Source: Cricetomys ansorgei (lineage: Eukaryota; Chordata; Mammalia; Rodentia; Nesomyidae). From it: DNA of 64,000 bases. Shown piece by piece: positions 1 to 11,500 of this stretch; the first letter of the stretch is position 1; each line of letters starts with the position of its first letter. Below the pieces are notes generated by a model. The model was not told the DNA's origin and did no database searches. It saw nothing but the letters and a program-made list of their open reading frames with translations. Both the position numbers and the translations under genes were made by a program. The stretch lies in assembly GCA_026225945.1 (NCBI GenBank), contig JAMJFZ010000596.1, positions 3,656,001-3,720,000 on the forward strand, given 5' to 3'.

Positions 1-410
1 TAATATAATGTGGCCATCCTTAGCTATTTTATTTTCCTGGTTCTAGTACGTTCTTTGAATTGTTTCAATAAAAAAGAACTACGAGGTGATGAGTTTTCAA
101 GGCATCTAATGCACTTAATGAATATGATGAAAATGATCTGGCGGTACGTACAAAGAATAACCAGAGATGGCACAAATGTTATAGCAGAGAAGATAAACAC
201 GAACTGTTTATGTTTCCTTAGGTCTTCTGAACCTACTATCAGATATCACTCATAAGATTATCAGCAAATAAATACTGCTGAGCCATCTCTCCATAGAACC
301 TGTTGTCAGCCGTCAGAGGGTGAGGTGCACACATACGGTGTTGGAGAGGGAACCTAGGGCCTTTACACACATGCTAGTGTTCTACTACTATTATATGTAT
401 ATAATTTTAT

Positions 411-560
411 TTTTTTGAGAAAGATTTTCTCTGTGTAGCCCTGGCTATCCTGGGACTTGTTCTGTAGACCAGGCTGGCCTCCAACTCACAGAGATCTGCC
501 TGCTTCTGGCTCTGCCTCCTGAGTGTTCCGATTAATGGCCTGCACCACCACTGCCCAGCT
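411..560 (-). repeat. B1 SINE
   Basis: Read on the minus strand this matches the B1 consensus from the GCTGGGC start to the CTCTGTGTAG end. The plus strand shows the T-rich tail, then the segments for GACCAGGCTGGCC and ACTCACAGAGATC. It is moderately diverged. Confidence 0.85.
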
Positions 561-1310
561 TTTTAGTGTGTGCCACCAAGCCCGGCCATATATTTTAAGA
601 CATCCTGAAAGATTTTTTTTTCCAGGAAAATGACTCCATGGTAGTCAAACTCAACTTTTCTTTCAGTGTTTTTTCTGACTTTTCAATTTGCTGTCATCCT
701 TCCAATCCTCACCTCCCACCACCACACACTATGAAAGGGTTTCTTTTCCCAGTAAACTCTAGCACAAGATATGCGAATAGTAGGAGTCCCCTATTATTTC
801 ACCAGTTCCTCACACAGAATCTAGTTGTCCAACCAGAGATGGGGTCTATGTGCTGTATCAAGTGTGGCACCTGTTTCTCCACAAAAGGAAAGTCATTCCA
901 GCTTCACCTTTCCCAGTTAACCTAGAGGGCAAAGTCCAGCCCTGTAAGAAGTCTTCTCTCAAGAGCACCTGTACTCCTGTTCTATGTATGAACACAAGAA
1001 ACTTGTGTTCAGACTATCAAGAAAAGACCATCCATTTGAGGACTCAACAGTTACCAGTTCAGTACCTAGAAATATAGCCAGGCACTTCCTGTTACTTTTA
1101 TGACTCACCTTGCAACCCCACTATAGCCATTAAACCATTATTACAGCTCTAATTACCACGTTCTGTGGCTATGCTTACAGTAGCCTTCCCTTCTATCCCC
1201 CAAGGTTATTTGGTCGGAAGTTTTATTTGTTTAGTTAGCTGTGAAGCCATAAGCGAAGAAACACCATTTTTATTTTCTCCCTTTGGTTTTGTTGTAGTTG
1301 TTTTTAGTTC

Positions 1311-1401
1311 TTTGAGACAGGGTTTCACTGTGTAGCTCTGGCTGGCTTCGAACTCACAGAGATCCGCCTATCTCTGCCTCTTAGGCGTGTGTGTGGCCGG
1401 C
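1311..1401 (-). repeat. B1 SINE, internally deleted
   Basis: TTTGAGACAGGGTTTCACTGTGTAGC runs into GGCTGGCTTCGAACTCACAGAGATC. The B1 middle segment that normally carries GTCCTGGAACTCACTCTGTAGACC is missing. Confidence 0.75.
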
Positions 1402-2146
1402 ACCTTTTATTATTTCTCGATTGAGCTGTGAAGGGTTACTTACCTCAAAAATAGAACATAGGGTAATAAAGTTTCAACCAACTCTCCCCACATTTTCCCA
1501 CATAGTTCCTTTAAAACTAGGCTCACATCCTATCTCTCTTCCTCTAAGGGCTCCCTCGATGACCCCAGCTTCACTCTGCAGGCATCCTTTCTGGATATCC
1601 AAGTCCCATAGCCTTCCAGGATCCGTTCTCTTTCAGGCAGCTGCCCACTGCCTCCATCCAGACATCCCGAGGCGCTCGAGCGGCACTCGGACACAGCGCC
1701 CTTCGCTAGCGCGGGCGCAAGACACTCACTCTTACTCTTCTTGGGACAATGCCCCAGCAACCACAGGAGGCGAGGGTAGCTTACAAAGTCCTGGGTCACT
1801 ATTTGATGGTGGGCAGTAGGAGCAAGGGATAAGGGGAGAGGGGACAGGGAAAGACCGATCCCTGGAGTGGAGGGAGGGCTGAGCACACTGGAGAGCAGGA
1901 GCTCCACTCCTGGCCCAGACCCTTCCAGACCAGAGTGACCTAACGAGGGATCCATGGTCTCGTCTTCTCAGCCATCCTAGGGACCAACTACGAGGGGCTT
2001 GAGGAGACGGTCCCTCGGAGGCAGCACGACTTCCGCCTTCTGGGGTGTCTCACGTGCTCGCGCTCGGCCACTTCGACTCCCGCCCCGGCGCGCGTCCCGG
2101 CGGGGCCCCGCGCCTCCCTCCTCCCCGGGCTCCCCGCCGCACTGAC

Positions 2147-2330
2147 CCTCAGGCTGGAGGCAGCTCGCAGTCCCGCGCCGCCTGCTGCTGCTGCTGCTGC
2201 TGCTGCCCCTGCCCCGGGGCCCAGCCTCCAGCGTCCGCGATGGCTCGAGCACCGGGCGCCCCGGCTTGCCGGACTCGGCCTCACACCGGGCGGCGCGCAG
2301 GAGAGGCCCATGGAGCTCCAGGCGGTGGCG
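2147..2330 (-). other. Zdhhc3: Possible non-coding first exon of Zdhhc3
   Basis: This is a tentative placement. Synteny predicts the 5' end of Zdhhc3 on the minus strand inside the CpG island. A minus-strand GTCAGT that could act as a splice donor lies at 2146-2141, just after a GC-rich stretch carrying a CAG run in this orientation. No protein evidence exists because the first exon is expected to be untranslated. Both boundaries are guesses. Confidence 0.3.
2182..2205 (+). repeat. (CTG)8 trinucleotide run
   Basis: Eight uninterrupted CTG units lie inside the CpG island. The minus-strand reading is CAG8, which would fall in the putative Zdhhc3 5' UTR. Confidence 0.95.
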
Positions 2331-2357
2331 GCAGCCGCGGCTGCGGGAGCGGCCACC

Positions 2358-2417
2358 GCGCGGGCTGATGACGCGCAGGGGCGGTGGGGGGGGGAGAGGC
2401 GCGGGCTGATGACGCGC
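2358..2417 (+). promoter_or_regulatory. Duplicated 19-bp CRE/ATF-like promoter element
   Basis: The 19-bp string GCGCGGGCTGATGACGCGC occurs perfectly at 2358-2376 and again at 2399-2417, offset by 41 bp (about four helical turns). Each copy contains TGACG, a CREB/ATF half-site. The second copy ends 38 bp upstream of the Exosc7 ATG. The repeat is seen directly; factor binding is inferred. Confidence 0.7.
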
Positions 2418-2455
2418 CGCCGGCGCGCGCGCGGGCGGGCAGCGGGCTGTGCAGC

Positions 2456-2512
2456 ATGGCGTCGGTGGCGCTGAGCGAGGCGGAGAAGGTGTACATCGTT
2501 CACGGAGTGCAG
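2456..2512 (+). CDS. Exosc7: Exosc7 coding exon 1
   Basis: Encodes residues 1-19 (MASVALSEAEKVYIVHGVQ) and ends in phase 0 at CAG before a GTAGCG donor. The 5' UTR lies in the CpG island; its start cannot be fixed from sequence alone. Confidence 0.96.
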
Positions 2513-5500
2513 GTAGCGATGGCGGCCGTGGGTCCGGGCCCGTAGCGCGCAGAGAGGAGGTGCGGGGCGGCCACGGGGCTGAGGCCGACGCTCCGAGGCC
2601 TCACGTGGCGCCCGGCGAGCGTGCATCCTGCCTGCCTGGATCTCCGCAGCTCTCGGGGTGGAGGAGATTCCTAGGTCCTCCGGGAGCTGCACGCGAGATC
2701 CTGTAACCGGAATCCGGGCCCGTGGATGGACGTCGGCAGACTTTGCACAGATAGAGACCATGCATCAGAGGAGGAAAGGCCTTCAAAGTGTAAACAGCAG
2801 CACCCCACCCCACCCACTCCAAAGGGGGAAGAAGGGAATGCATCTCAGTCGTAGAGTGCTGGCCCAGTATGCACAAGGCCTTAGTGGCTGGCGCCTGTAA
2901 TCCAGCGCTTTGGCGGTGGAGACAAGAGAATCAGAAGTTTAAGGCCGGCCTGAGCTATAAAGACCCAGTCTCAAGAAAAATCACACTCACACGTGTGTAT
3001 TGCTTACAAATAGAGAAGAGTAGGGAGTGTTTTGTTTTTCTTTTGGCGGTGACAGGGATTGAACCTCATGGTCTTGTGCACGCTAGGCAAGCATTCTTCC
3101 ACTGAGCCACATTAGCAGCCATTCTCTGTTTTGTTTTGGGTTTTTTTGGGGGGGCGGGGTGTTGCTTTTTGCGAGGGAGTCTCTCTATCTCAGGCTAGTG
3201 TGGCACTCTGTGTAACTCATGTCAGTCCAGAGAAAGAAGTGAAGAATGTTGACCTGGCAGTCATCTGTCTGGTGTCCTGCAAGCCTTCTCCCTGCAGTTG
3301 ATAATGTGACGTACCTATCAGATTAAGGCAACCTGTTTCCATTTAAATTCCATAATGCAAGTGAAGGCCGTGTTCTTTTTAAAATCATATGACATGCTGT
3401 TATCTTCTGTGCTCCTTATAGAGCAAAAAATGCCAATATTTTGTTAATAGGTTGCATATTAAACCTGAGTGATAAAATCCAAACTCACAACTCATTAGCT
3501 TTTCGAGATTAGGAATAGTGGGGTCTGTGCAGAATAGGGTTGTGAGGCATTGTGAAGTAATGTTAGGATAAAGTGGTCAGCCCTGGGGGAAATGGTGCTT
3601 TACTTTCAGTGGTTTTTTTTCTCCATCAGGAGTGTGGCTTTGTTCTAAACCACATCCTTAGTCTTCATGATGACTGTATTAAGAGCTATTGAGATTTAGT
3701 CTTCAGATTCAGGGAATCTTAAATGACTTGAAGAAAAAGTGGGTATAAAAATTGGAAAGTTTCTAAAAGCTTCAGAGTACCTTCTCTCATAAGAACCATA
3801 ATGATCAATGACTATCTCTGATGATTCATCTGCTTTTCTTTCAAAACTATATCTTTTCTCAGTGGCCACTTGCTGTCCAGCTTCCTTTCTGTCTTGGTGT
3901 AATCTGCCTCCTCCCCAGACTTTTAATTTTGTGTGGCTTCTTCATCCCCTCCATCACATCATGGCCTAACAAACTCCACTTTTGAGAGACAGGGTATCAC
4001 TATGTACCCTTGGCTGTCCTGGAACTCATAGAGATGTCCCTGCCTCTGCCTTCTGAGTGCTGGGAATAAAAGTGTGTGCCACCATGTCGGGCTAGCCTAA
4101 CAACTCATAATTAGATCAGACATCCAATTCCACTGAGAGAATTGGTCTGGACTGCTGGTGGTTTATTACAAAACTAGCTGGTCACCCTCTGTGTGGCATG
4201 CCTTGGATCACACACTCACCTCTGGCCTGTTGAGGGTGGATAGTAACTCACTAAGGTGGCCGCTCTAGAGCTACAAGCCCAATAGGCTTTCCCTGGTCTC
4301 TCCTAACGGGTGTTAGAGCTGACCTGATCATTAAACTGGCCCTCATAGCCAGACCAGGCCATGGCTGTTGATTAGGCTTTCAAAGAAGCTTTCCTCTTGG
4401 AGCTCTGTCAGAGTTGTATCATTATTTTGTTCTTGGTTGCTGTTGGAGGAAGACAGAGCTCAGCTAATGTTTTCTGAATTTCTGCACTTTTTCTATGGCT
4501 TTTTCTTTTAGCTCAATGCATACCATTCGGTCTTCAATGAGATTGAGAAGTTAGCTATCAGCTGCTCAGTCTGACCATTCAGAACTGGAACTAGTCCTCA
4601 GCACACTTCCAAGTTAGCCCTTTGCCCTTTCCATTCACAAACCCACGGCACAGAAAGCCTGGGCCAGTGTCTGGCCGTATTGAGCCACATCCTTTCAGAG
4701 GGATTCAGAAGCTGCTCAGGGGGCTTAGAAAGTGAAAGAACAATTGCTGTCTCATTTTACCTGCCATATCTTGGGCCTGTGCCTGCAGAGCTGGACCAGA
4801 TGAGGTTATTTTCTAGGGAAAACACCTAAATCTCAGTTCTCCTCTAAGAAATAGTGAGGTACTAGACATGTCAAAGCAAGGCAGATGAAGGTCACCTTCA
4901 AGAACTGCTTCTAGTCTGGAATCCTCCCAAGTGTGTTCAAGTAGTAGCACCATTTGTCTTACACCACATCCAAGTAGCAGAATTGTGATAATCACACAGG
5001 TAACAGCTATTCAAGTCACCAGGAGCTAGCCCAGCATCCAGAAGCCCTCAGGCTAAGGTGCTTCAGCCTCTTCTGAGATGGGCAGGGTCCATGCCATCAT
5101 GATGTCCAGAAACTGTTTGCTTCTCTGTTGACTTTCAAACTGGAACCTTCAGTCTTAGGTGGCTGTGTTAGGCATTCAATGTATAGATTGTTCCTTTTGC
5201 TCCCAAGACTGCAAACAAGTAAAACAAAACAACAACAAAAACAAGAAACAAAACACAGTAAGGCTTCAGGTGCTGAGTCAAGCGGCAGGTTCAAACACTT
5301 TCCTCAGCATTTTAAAAGGAAAATTAGATTTTTTTTTTTTTATTGCTCTCAGTTTAGTGATGAATTGTACTAGTCATTTTCTCTTACTCTCTTGAGTGTT
5401 TTTTGATTTCCCTTTGAGGAAGTGTAATGTATATTACACATGAAAGGAAAGTGTGTAGGTTTTCATTAGTCTTTATTGTCCCCTTGGCCTTTCCTAGGAG

Positions 5501-8500
5501 GCTGAGAGTTATTAAAAGTTGGAAAGCTGTGGCTACTCTGGCCTCCAAGCACACACATATACATGCATGCAGGCAAAACACTTGCACATAAAATGAATGA
5601 ATCTAATTTTAGAAAATACAGATTAAAAAATGCTTTGAAGGGTATGAAGAATGAGGAAGGTCTCAGTGAGACGGCTTGGGGCTTTTTATTGTGTGCAATG
5701 TGTGTCGGCTTTATTTGCTATATAGCTAAATGCTTGAAGAAAGACAAGTGCAAAAAGAACATGTAAAGGGCTGGGAAGATGACTCAGAGGTTAAGAGCAC
5801 TTGCTGTTCTTGCAGAGAACTAAGGTTCAGTTCCCTGTACCCACACAGCTGCTCACAACCATATGTAACTCCACTTCCAGGGATCCAGGGCTGCCTTCTT
5901 CATCCGTGGGCACCAGGCTTGCATGTGGTACACATGTTTACAGGCAGGCAAAACACTCATACACAAAAAGTAAAAAAATCTTAAAAACATATAAAATGAT
6001 ATGCCACCCTTCATATAAGAAAAGGGAATTATTATCCTCCAAAAGTAGATCATTATTGTAAGAAAGCCAAGTTGTTTCAATAGAGGGGTCCAAACTCCAT
6101 ATTTATACAAACGTGCTTCTTGTAATAATGCTTAATTTTAAAAGAAAGGGGCTAGAATATTTATTTTCTCATTTGACTAGAGGAAATATAAGATAAACCA
6201 GGTCTCAGTAAGAAACCTGTCGTTGACCTGGGGTGAATGGGAAAGAGCTGAGAAGTGGAAGGAGCATAGTGCAGATAAAGGGAAGGGGGCTTACTCTGAG
6301 CTATGTTCCACACACCGGGAAAAGTAAGTAAGTGATTGCAAGCAGCCAGGATCCAGTGAACCCAAACTGAAATATAAACAGTTGCAAATGAGTCCACGTG
6401 ACAAATGAATTCTGTGACTTCAGGGAGGGGAGGGCGGGAGAAAACAGAACATTGTATCTGACTGCACTTTACTGTGACTTCAGGGAGGGGAGGGCAGGAG
6501 AAAACAGAACATTGTATCTAGCTGCACTTTACTGGGAAGTTCACCTCTCTGGGGAGAATGGTTAGCAGCCCTGAAACAATGTATATACTGAGAGAAAATA
6601 TATGGAAATGGGGGTAGATAATGACAGCCAGGTTTCTCCCTACCTCCCCCTCTAAAGATTTGGTATGGGGTCTCAGAAAAAAAGTTACAAATAAGAAAAA
6701 GAAAGGCTGGAATGAACTGTGGACGTTAGATGGGAGGTGAGCTATTGATTTTAACTCTTGGCTTCTTGATAGACAGGGAACTAAATAAAGGTATATGTAT
6801 TTCAGTTCTGTTTGCTGAGATCTGGAAGCAGCAAGCTTAGCACCCAGATCCTGGGTACCACAGTACTGTGTGCTAATAAGAGGAACCAGGGCTCCTTGGG
6901 GAAAGGGCATGGAAAACTAACCAATGGCCAAACATTTTGTATTGTCAGAAATATGGAAGGATTGAAAATAAGGAAGGAACCAACCTAAAGGCACCAGCAT
7001 GCTTCGAGTGGCAAACATTACATCATAGCCCAACATAAATGGATATGAGTTGTGCTATAAATTATAAATAAATAAAGGTTACAAATAAGTCTGTTATAAG
7101 TTAACAATGGAAAACATAAATGGGCAGAAGGGACAGGCAACATGTAGCCACCCTGGAAACCATCTTATGCAGCATGGGTTAACAGACTGTTGCTATAAAG
7201 GACCAGGTGGGAGTTTGGGGGTTTCCTCTCAGCTAATGTGGGAAAAGCATTCTGAGGGCCTTAGGGAACAGGCATGGTTGTGTTACGACCTAATCACAGA
7301 ACCAAGTGGCTCACCTGCATTAGTTTGTTGACCATGTTTTTGAAGGTTAAGTATTTCAGGTTGTGCATAACAGGTCTTGTAGACTGAATTTGGAGTCAAC
7401 AGGGCTCCAGTTGAGACAGTTATGACTGTAGCTCTTGCAGATTTGAAGAGAGATGCCCTCCTTTTTTGTCCATTTTGCTTGTTTTTGTTCGTGTATTCTA
7501 TACATCCAGTTATGGCACTTTGCAGTCAGACACGTCCGGCATGGAACCACAGCTTTGTCGTCATTGCTGTAGGATAAGCCATTTCTCTGAGTCTCTTCCT
7601 TATGTTAGTAGTAGTGAGGGCAGAATTTAGGGTAACCCACTGAGAGAGAAGGAGAGTGACTGTATTTCTCTAGGGGAGGAAAGGAGTCTATGAGTTTGGG
7701 ATCACAACGGGAAACCTTTTGTTCTCTTAGGAAGACCTTCGTGTGGACGGCCGTGGCTGTGAGGACTACCGATGTGTGGAAGTGGAGACTGATGTGGTGT
7801 CTAACACCAGCGGGTCTGCCAGAGTCAAGCTGGTAAGTCCTGTAGCCACAGTTCATACCCAGGTGGAGAGAGGGGTAAGCATAAGGAGTCAACTGCAGGC
7901 TCTGCAGGCTTTGGGGGAGGGCACACATTGTTCCTGGGAGGCCCCAGCCCTGGAACCGTACCGGGAGACTACATCTCTCCAGACCCAGAGCACCCTTCAT
8001 CTTAGATGCCATGTCCTAAGCCACAGTGCCACGCCCGTCTGGAAGAAGATGGGGTTGCTCCTGAGCAAGCACTCTTGGATGTGTCTGCAGGGTCATACAG
8101 ACATCTTGGTGGGCGTGAAAGCAGAAATGGGGACACCGAGGCTGGAGAAACCAAATGAAGGCTACCTGGAGTTCTTTGTCGACTGGTCAGTACTGCGCAG
8201 GTTGTGGTGGAGCACTTACATAGCACGTGGGAGGCACTGGGTTCAATCTCTACTTTCCATCAAAAAAGAAAAAAGATTGAAAGATGAAGATCGCGCGTCA
8301 TGTTTATTTAGTCGTTCATTATCCAGGAGGTATTTACTCACTTGCAAAGTGCCAGGCCATAGGAGTACCTGACCTTGTTCTGGTCACCTAGCATTTGCTA
8401 AGCTTTGCTTTCGCTGCATGAAAAAAGGACATCGGTTTGGAAGACCCGCATATGGTTGTTACAAGGGTCAAAACTGAGAGTGGTAAGGCACTTTGAAGAA

Positions 8501-11500
8501 CACCAAGCACAGGTGATACAGGTCATTTGGTCCACGGTATCCTGTTTATCTTCCTGCTCTTGCTCCGCAGAGAACACACATTTTGTTTGGTAGACGGGTC
8601 TAGGATCAGCCAACAGCCTGCCAAGCTGAGAAATGGCCATAATGCGGGCAGCAGCATGCTTGGAAGAACCAGTGCTCTGTGGTCTTTGCATCCAGCCCTG
8701 GTCCAGGCTGCGTCTTCATCTTAAAACAGAGCAACTCCCAGCACAGCGACTGGTTCCTATGGGTTTCTTTTCCTTTTCTAGGATTGGGACTTTTAAAATT
8801 TTTGTTTTATTTTATATGTATGGGTATTCTGCCTATATATATATGTCTGAGTACTATGCATGCCTGGTGCCATTGGAGACCAGAAGAGAGCATTAGATCC
8901 CTGGATCTGAAGTTACCAACAGTTGTGAGCTGCCATGTAGGTGCTGGGAATTAAACTCGGGTCCTCTGCAGCAGCAGCGAGTGCTCTTAACCACTGAGCC
9001 AACTCTCTAGCCCCTAGGATTGAGAGTTTTGTTTTTGTTTCTAGTTTTCGAGGCAGGGTTTCTCTGTTGTAACTCTGGCTGTCCTGCAACTCTGTGGACC
9101 AGGCTGATTTTGAACTCACAGAGATCCACTTGCCTCTGCCTCCCAAGTGCTGGTTGGGATTAAAGGCGTGTGCCACCAATTCCTGACCGAGAGTTTTTAT
9201 TGCATGGGCCCGCCTCAGCTTCTTGTCCCTGACTTGCTTCTAGAAGCTAGTATTGACAGCAGGCCTTCCTCAGCACGTGGTGTAGGGACGGAGCCCTATG
9301 AAGGGAGTTCTGGGTGCTTGTGAGAAAACTCCAAGAAAACAAGTCCTGTGGCCTCAGTTTCTTCAAACACAGAATTGTTCTTGGAGTGTGCGCTTGTGAC
9401 TCCCAAATGCAGTGGATAAGAGTTTACTTCAGATTTTTCATTACAACTGGCTATTGTTACTTGTTTATATGCCTCTACGGAAGAGCATGTTTTTGCCGTG
9501 TGTAGCCTGTCCTTGTGATTGTATGCAGCTTGAACTCCGAAGACCTTTACTCAGGTGACCTTGCTCAACCCTCAGGGAATAAATTGTCCGATGCTCTGAA
9601 TAAAGCTGGCTATTGCATGAGACCTTCTTATTTTTAGGCTCCATTTTCCCAGACTGCACCAAAACATTCTTAATTGGGTGAGACTCCCTCCTAGTCTAGG
9701 TGTGTATGTGGTAGCCCCAAGACCTGCATTTGGAGGCTTGTTAGAGGAACCATGGGACTTAGCATATGGTTGTTCACATGGCTGAAATTTGTCATAGCTT
9801 TTGCAGATGCAGCAGCTTACTTGAAACATTTCTGCCACTCAGATATTCTACACAGGATTTGTAGTAGGTTTGGCCACATAGGTATCCTCTGCTCTTACAC
9901 AGCTCAAACTCCTAGAAGGAAAGCACAGAATCGATTAGCAAAGTCTAGGACAGCGGCCACTGTGTCCCAGCCCTTTCCACACAGGTGCGCCCATGCTTGT
10001 ATGGTAGTTAATCATCCTGTCTTCATCTCCAAACACAGAAGCTGATCCTCACTAGACTCCTGTGAGAGAAAGACAAACGAAGCTGTGCATGGTAACACTA
10101 GCACACTCCCAGCTCTAGGGAGGCAGAGGCAAGTAGATCTCTGAGTTTGAGGTCAGCCTGGTCTTCAAAACAATTTCCAGGACAGCAGGATAGCCAGGGC
10201 CATTATACAGAGAAACCCTGTCTTGCAAAAGCAATCAAACAAACAAACAACAACAAAAAGATAAATGAAGTTTATAGAGGGGAGGTGACTTCCCAGGGTT
10301 AAGTCAAGTGGCTGAAAATGCAGCTCAGGTCTGTCTCTGTATCTTGCTCCTTCTACACCTACAGAATGCACAGGCCAGTTTAAGAAGGCTATTGAGTAGG
10401 GAGGGATAATGTGCATTTATCATTCTGGCCTGTGTTCTTCCAGCTCATCTTCCACCCCCATCTCCAATAGTGTCCTGCTTGGCTGCGCTCACCAGTTGAG
10501 ATGTCTTGGAATTGACCCACCCCGCAGCTTAGATGTACAGTAGTGTTGTCCCTTCCTTTACTGTTGAAGGAAGCAGAATGCCTTCCTTGCTTCATCTGCA
10601 GATTCCATGAATTTACAGACAGGGAAGCTGTAGTTGCTTTCCTATTCCTCCTCTCCCTCCCTTTTTTTCCTTACACTTCACACATTCTAGGAGGACCAAA
10701 AACGTGCTGGCTACCATATAAGGAGCGTTGTACTCCGATGCTGGAGTGTAGGGAAGGAAGGATTTCACTTGGCTCTGATTTGTGAGAGATGAAAACTTAA
10801 TATCTGTCCCTCCTCACCCCTGAGATTCACAGCAGCAGCCCAGAGAATGGCTTGTTTTTGTCCATCCTAGAGAGTGAAGTGAGTTTTAGTAGGGCTTGCT
10901 TAGGGAGTGGAAGATGGTGATGGATGGTTGCGTTTTCCCCTAGTCACGCACCCTCTTCTTGCCAAGGTCTGTTTTATCTTTGTCTAAGTCTGTAGCAAAA
11001 CTGATACGAGCCTGGGTCCAGAGAGCTGCTCATGTTGACACAGTAGAGGTGACTAAGGGGTCACACAGCCTAGGTACAGATTGAAAAGCAATGCTGGCAC
11101 GTTTGCGTGCCATCCTTGCCCTTACCAGACGCTCTGCTGGTCTCAGGAAACACTGTCTAGTGTGGGAAGCACAATGTCTTTCCTGCAGTATGACATGCAA
11201 AAACCCCATGGCTTGTTGCAAGGCGGAGTTCTGGCTAGAATTCAGAGAACTAGTCTCCTGTAAACTGTGTGTCTGAACATGAGGACATGACTCCGGTTGG
11301 CCTGCTGTGCTTGCCCCTTATCCCAGTTGTCTAAGGCAGTATGGCTCCCATGTGAAAAGATTCTTTGAGCTGTTTCCTCTCAAGATTTAGTTTATAAAGC
11401 AACGTCACTGTCCTGGCCAAGAATGGCTGTCTGCTGGTCTATTTTTCTCCTTTCTAAATCTCAGAGGACCTCACTAGGAGCTCCAGTTTCCAGGGATTTC

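Larger units (their letters stand above)
1..1989. other. Upstream intergenic or Zdhhc3 intron 1 DNA
   Basis: No coding exon is recognisable here. The stretch holds two minus-strand B1 SINEs (411-560 and 1311-1401), a short B2-like scrap near 272-296, and otherwise unique, moderately AT-rich sequence. CpG density rises from about 1670 towards the CpG island. By synteny with human, where ZDHHC3 lies head-to-head with EXOSC7, this could be the beginning of Zdhhc3 intron 1 on the minus strand. No Zdhhc3 protein sequence is visible, which fits a non-coding first exon. Confidence 0.5.
1990..2730. promoter_or_regulatory. CpG island, probable bidirectional Zdhhc3/Exosc7 promoter
   Basis: GC content and CpG frequency rise sharply here compared with all flanking DNA, with runs such as CGGCGCGCGCGCGGGCGGGC just upstream of the Exosc7 start codon. 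No TATA box is visible, as expected for a housekeeping CpG-island promoter. Candidate sites include CACGTG E-boxes at 2051-2056 and 2602-2607 (both in a TCACGTG context), a duplicated 19-bp element containing TGATGACG (2358-2376 and 2399-2417), and a YY1-like GATGGCGGCC just after exon 1. A pure CTG run of eight units lies at 2182-2205. The bidirectional role is inferred from the head-to-head arrangement of ZDHHC3 and EXOSC7 in human. Confidence 0.8.
2513..7730 (+). other. Exosc7: Exosc7 intron 1
   Basis: A 5.2 kb intron without other genes. It contains a B4 (2833-2990), an ID-related fragment (3049-3122), a B1 (3982-4095), a B3 tail (5528-5600), a B3 (5768-5985) and a 60-bp tandem duplication (6412-6531). 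The stretch 6130-7330 has no repeat I can name with confidence. The long reading frames here match no known protein. Confidence 0.85.

Noticed and set aside
1988..2761. A 257-codon minus-strand open frame rich in Ala, Arg and Pro in the CpG island
   Set aside because: GC-rich DNA has few stops by chance. The composition follows base content, and it does not match ZDHHC3 or another protein I know.
7743..8372. A single 209-codon frame covering Exosc7 exons 2 and 3
   Set aside because: It reads through intron 2 and past the exon 3 donor. The spliced structure matches the known 291-residue protein; the open intron is noted as a finding instead.
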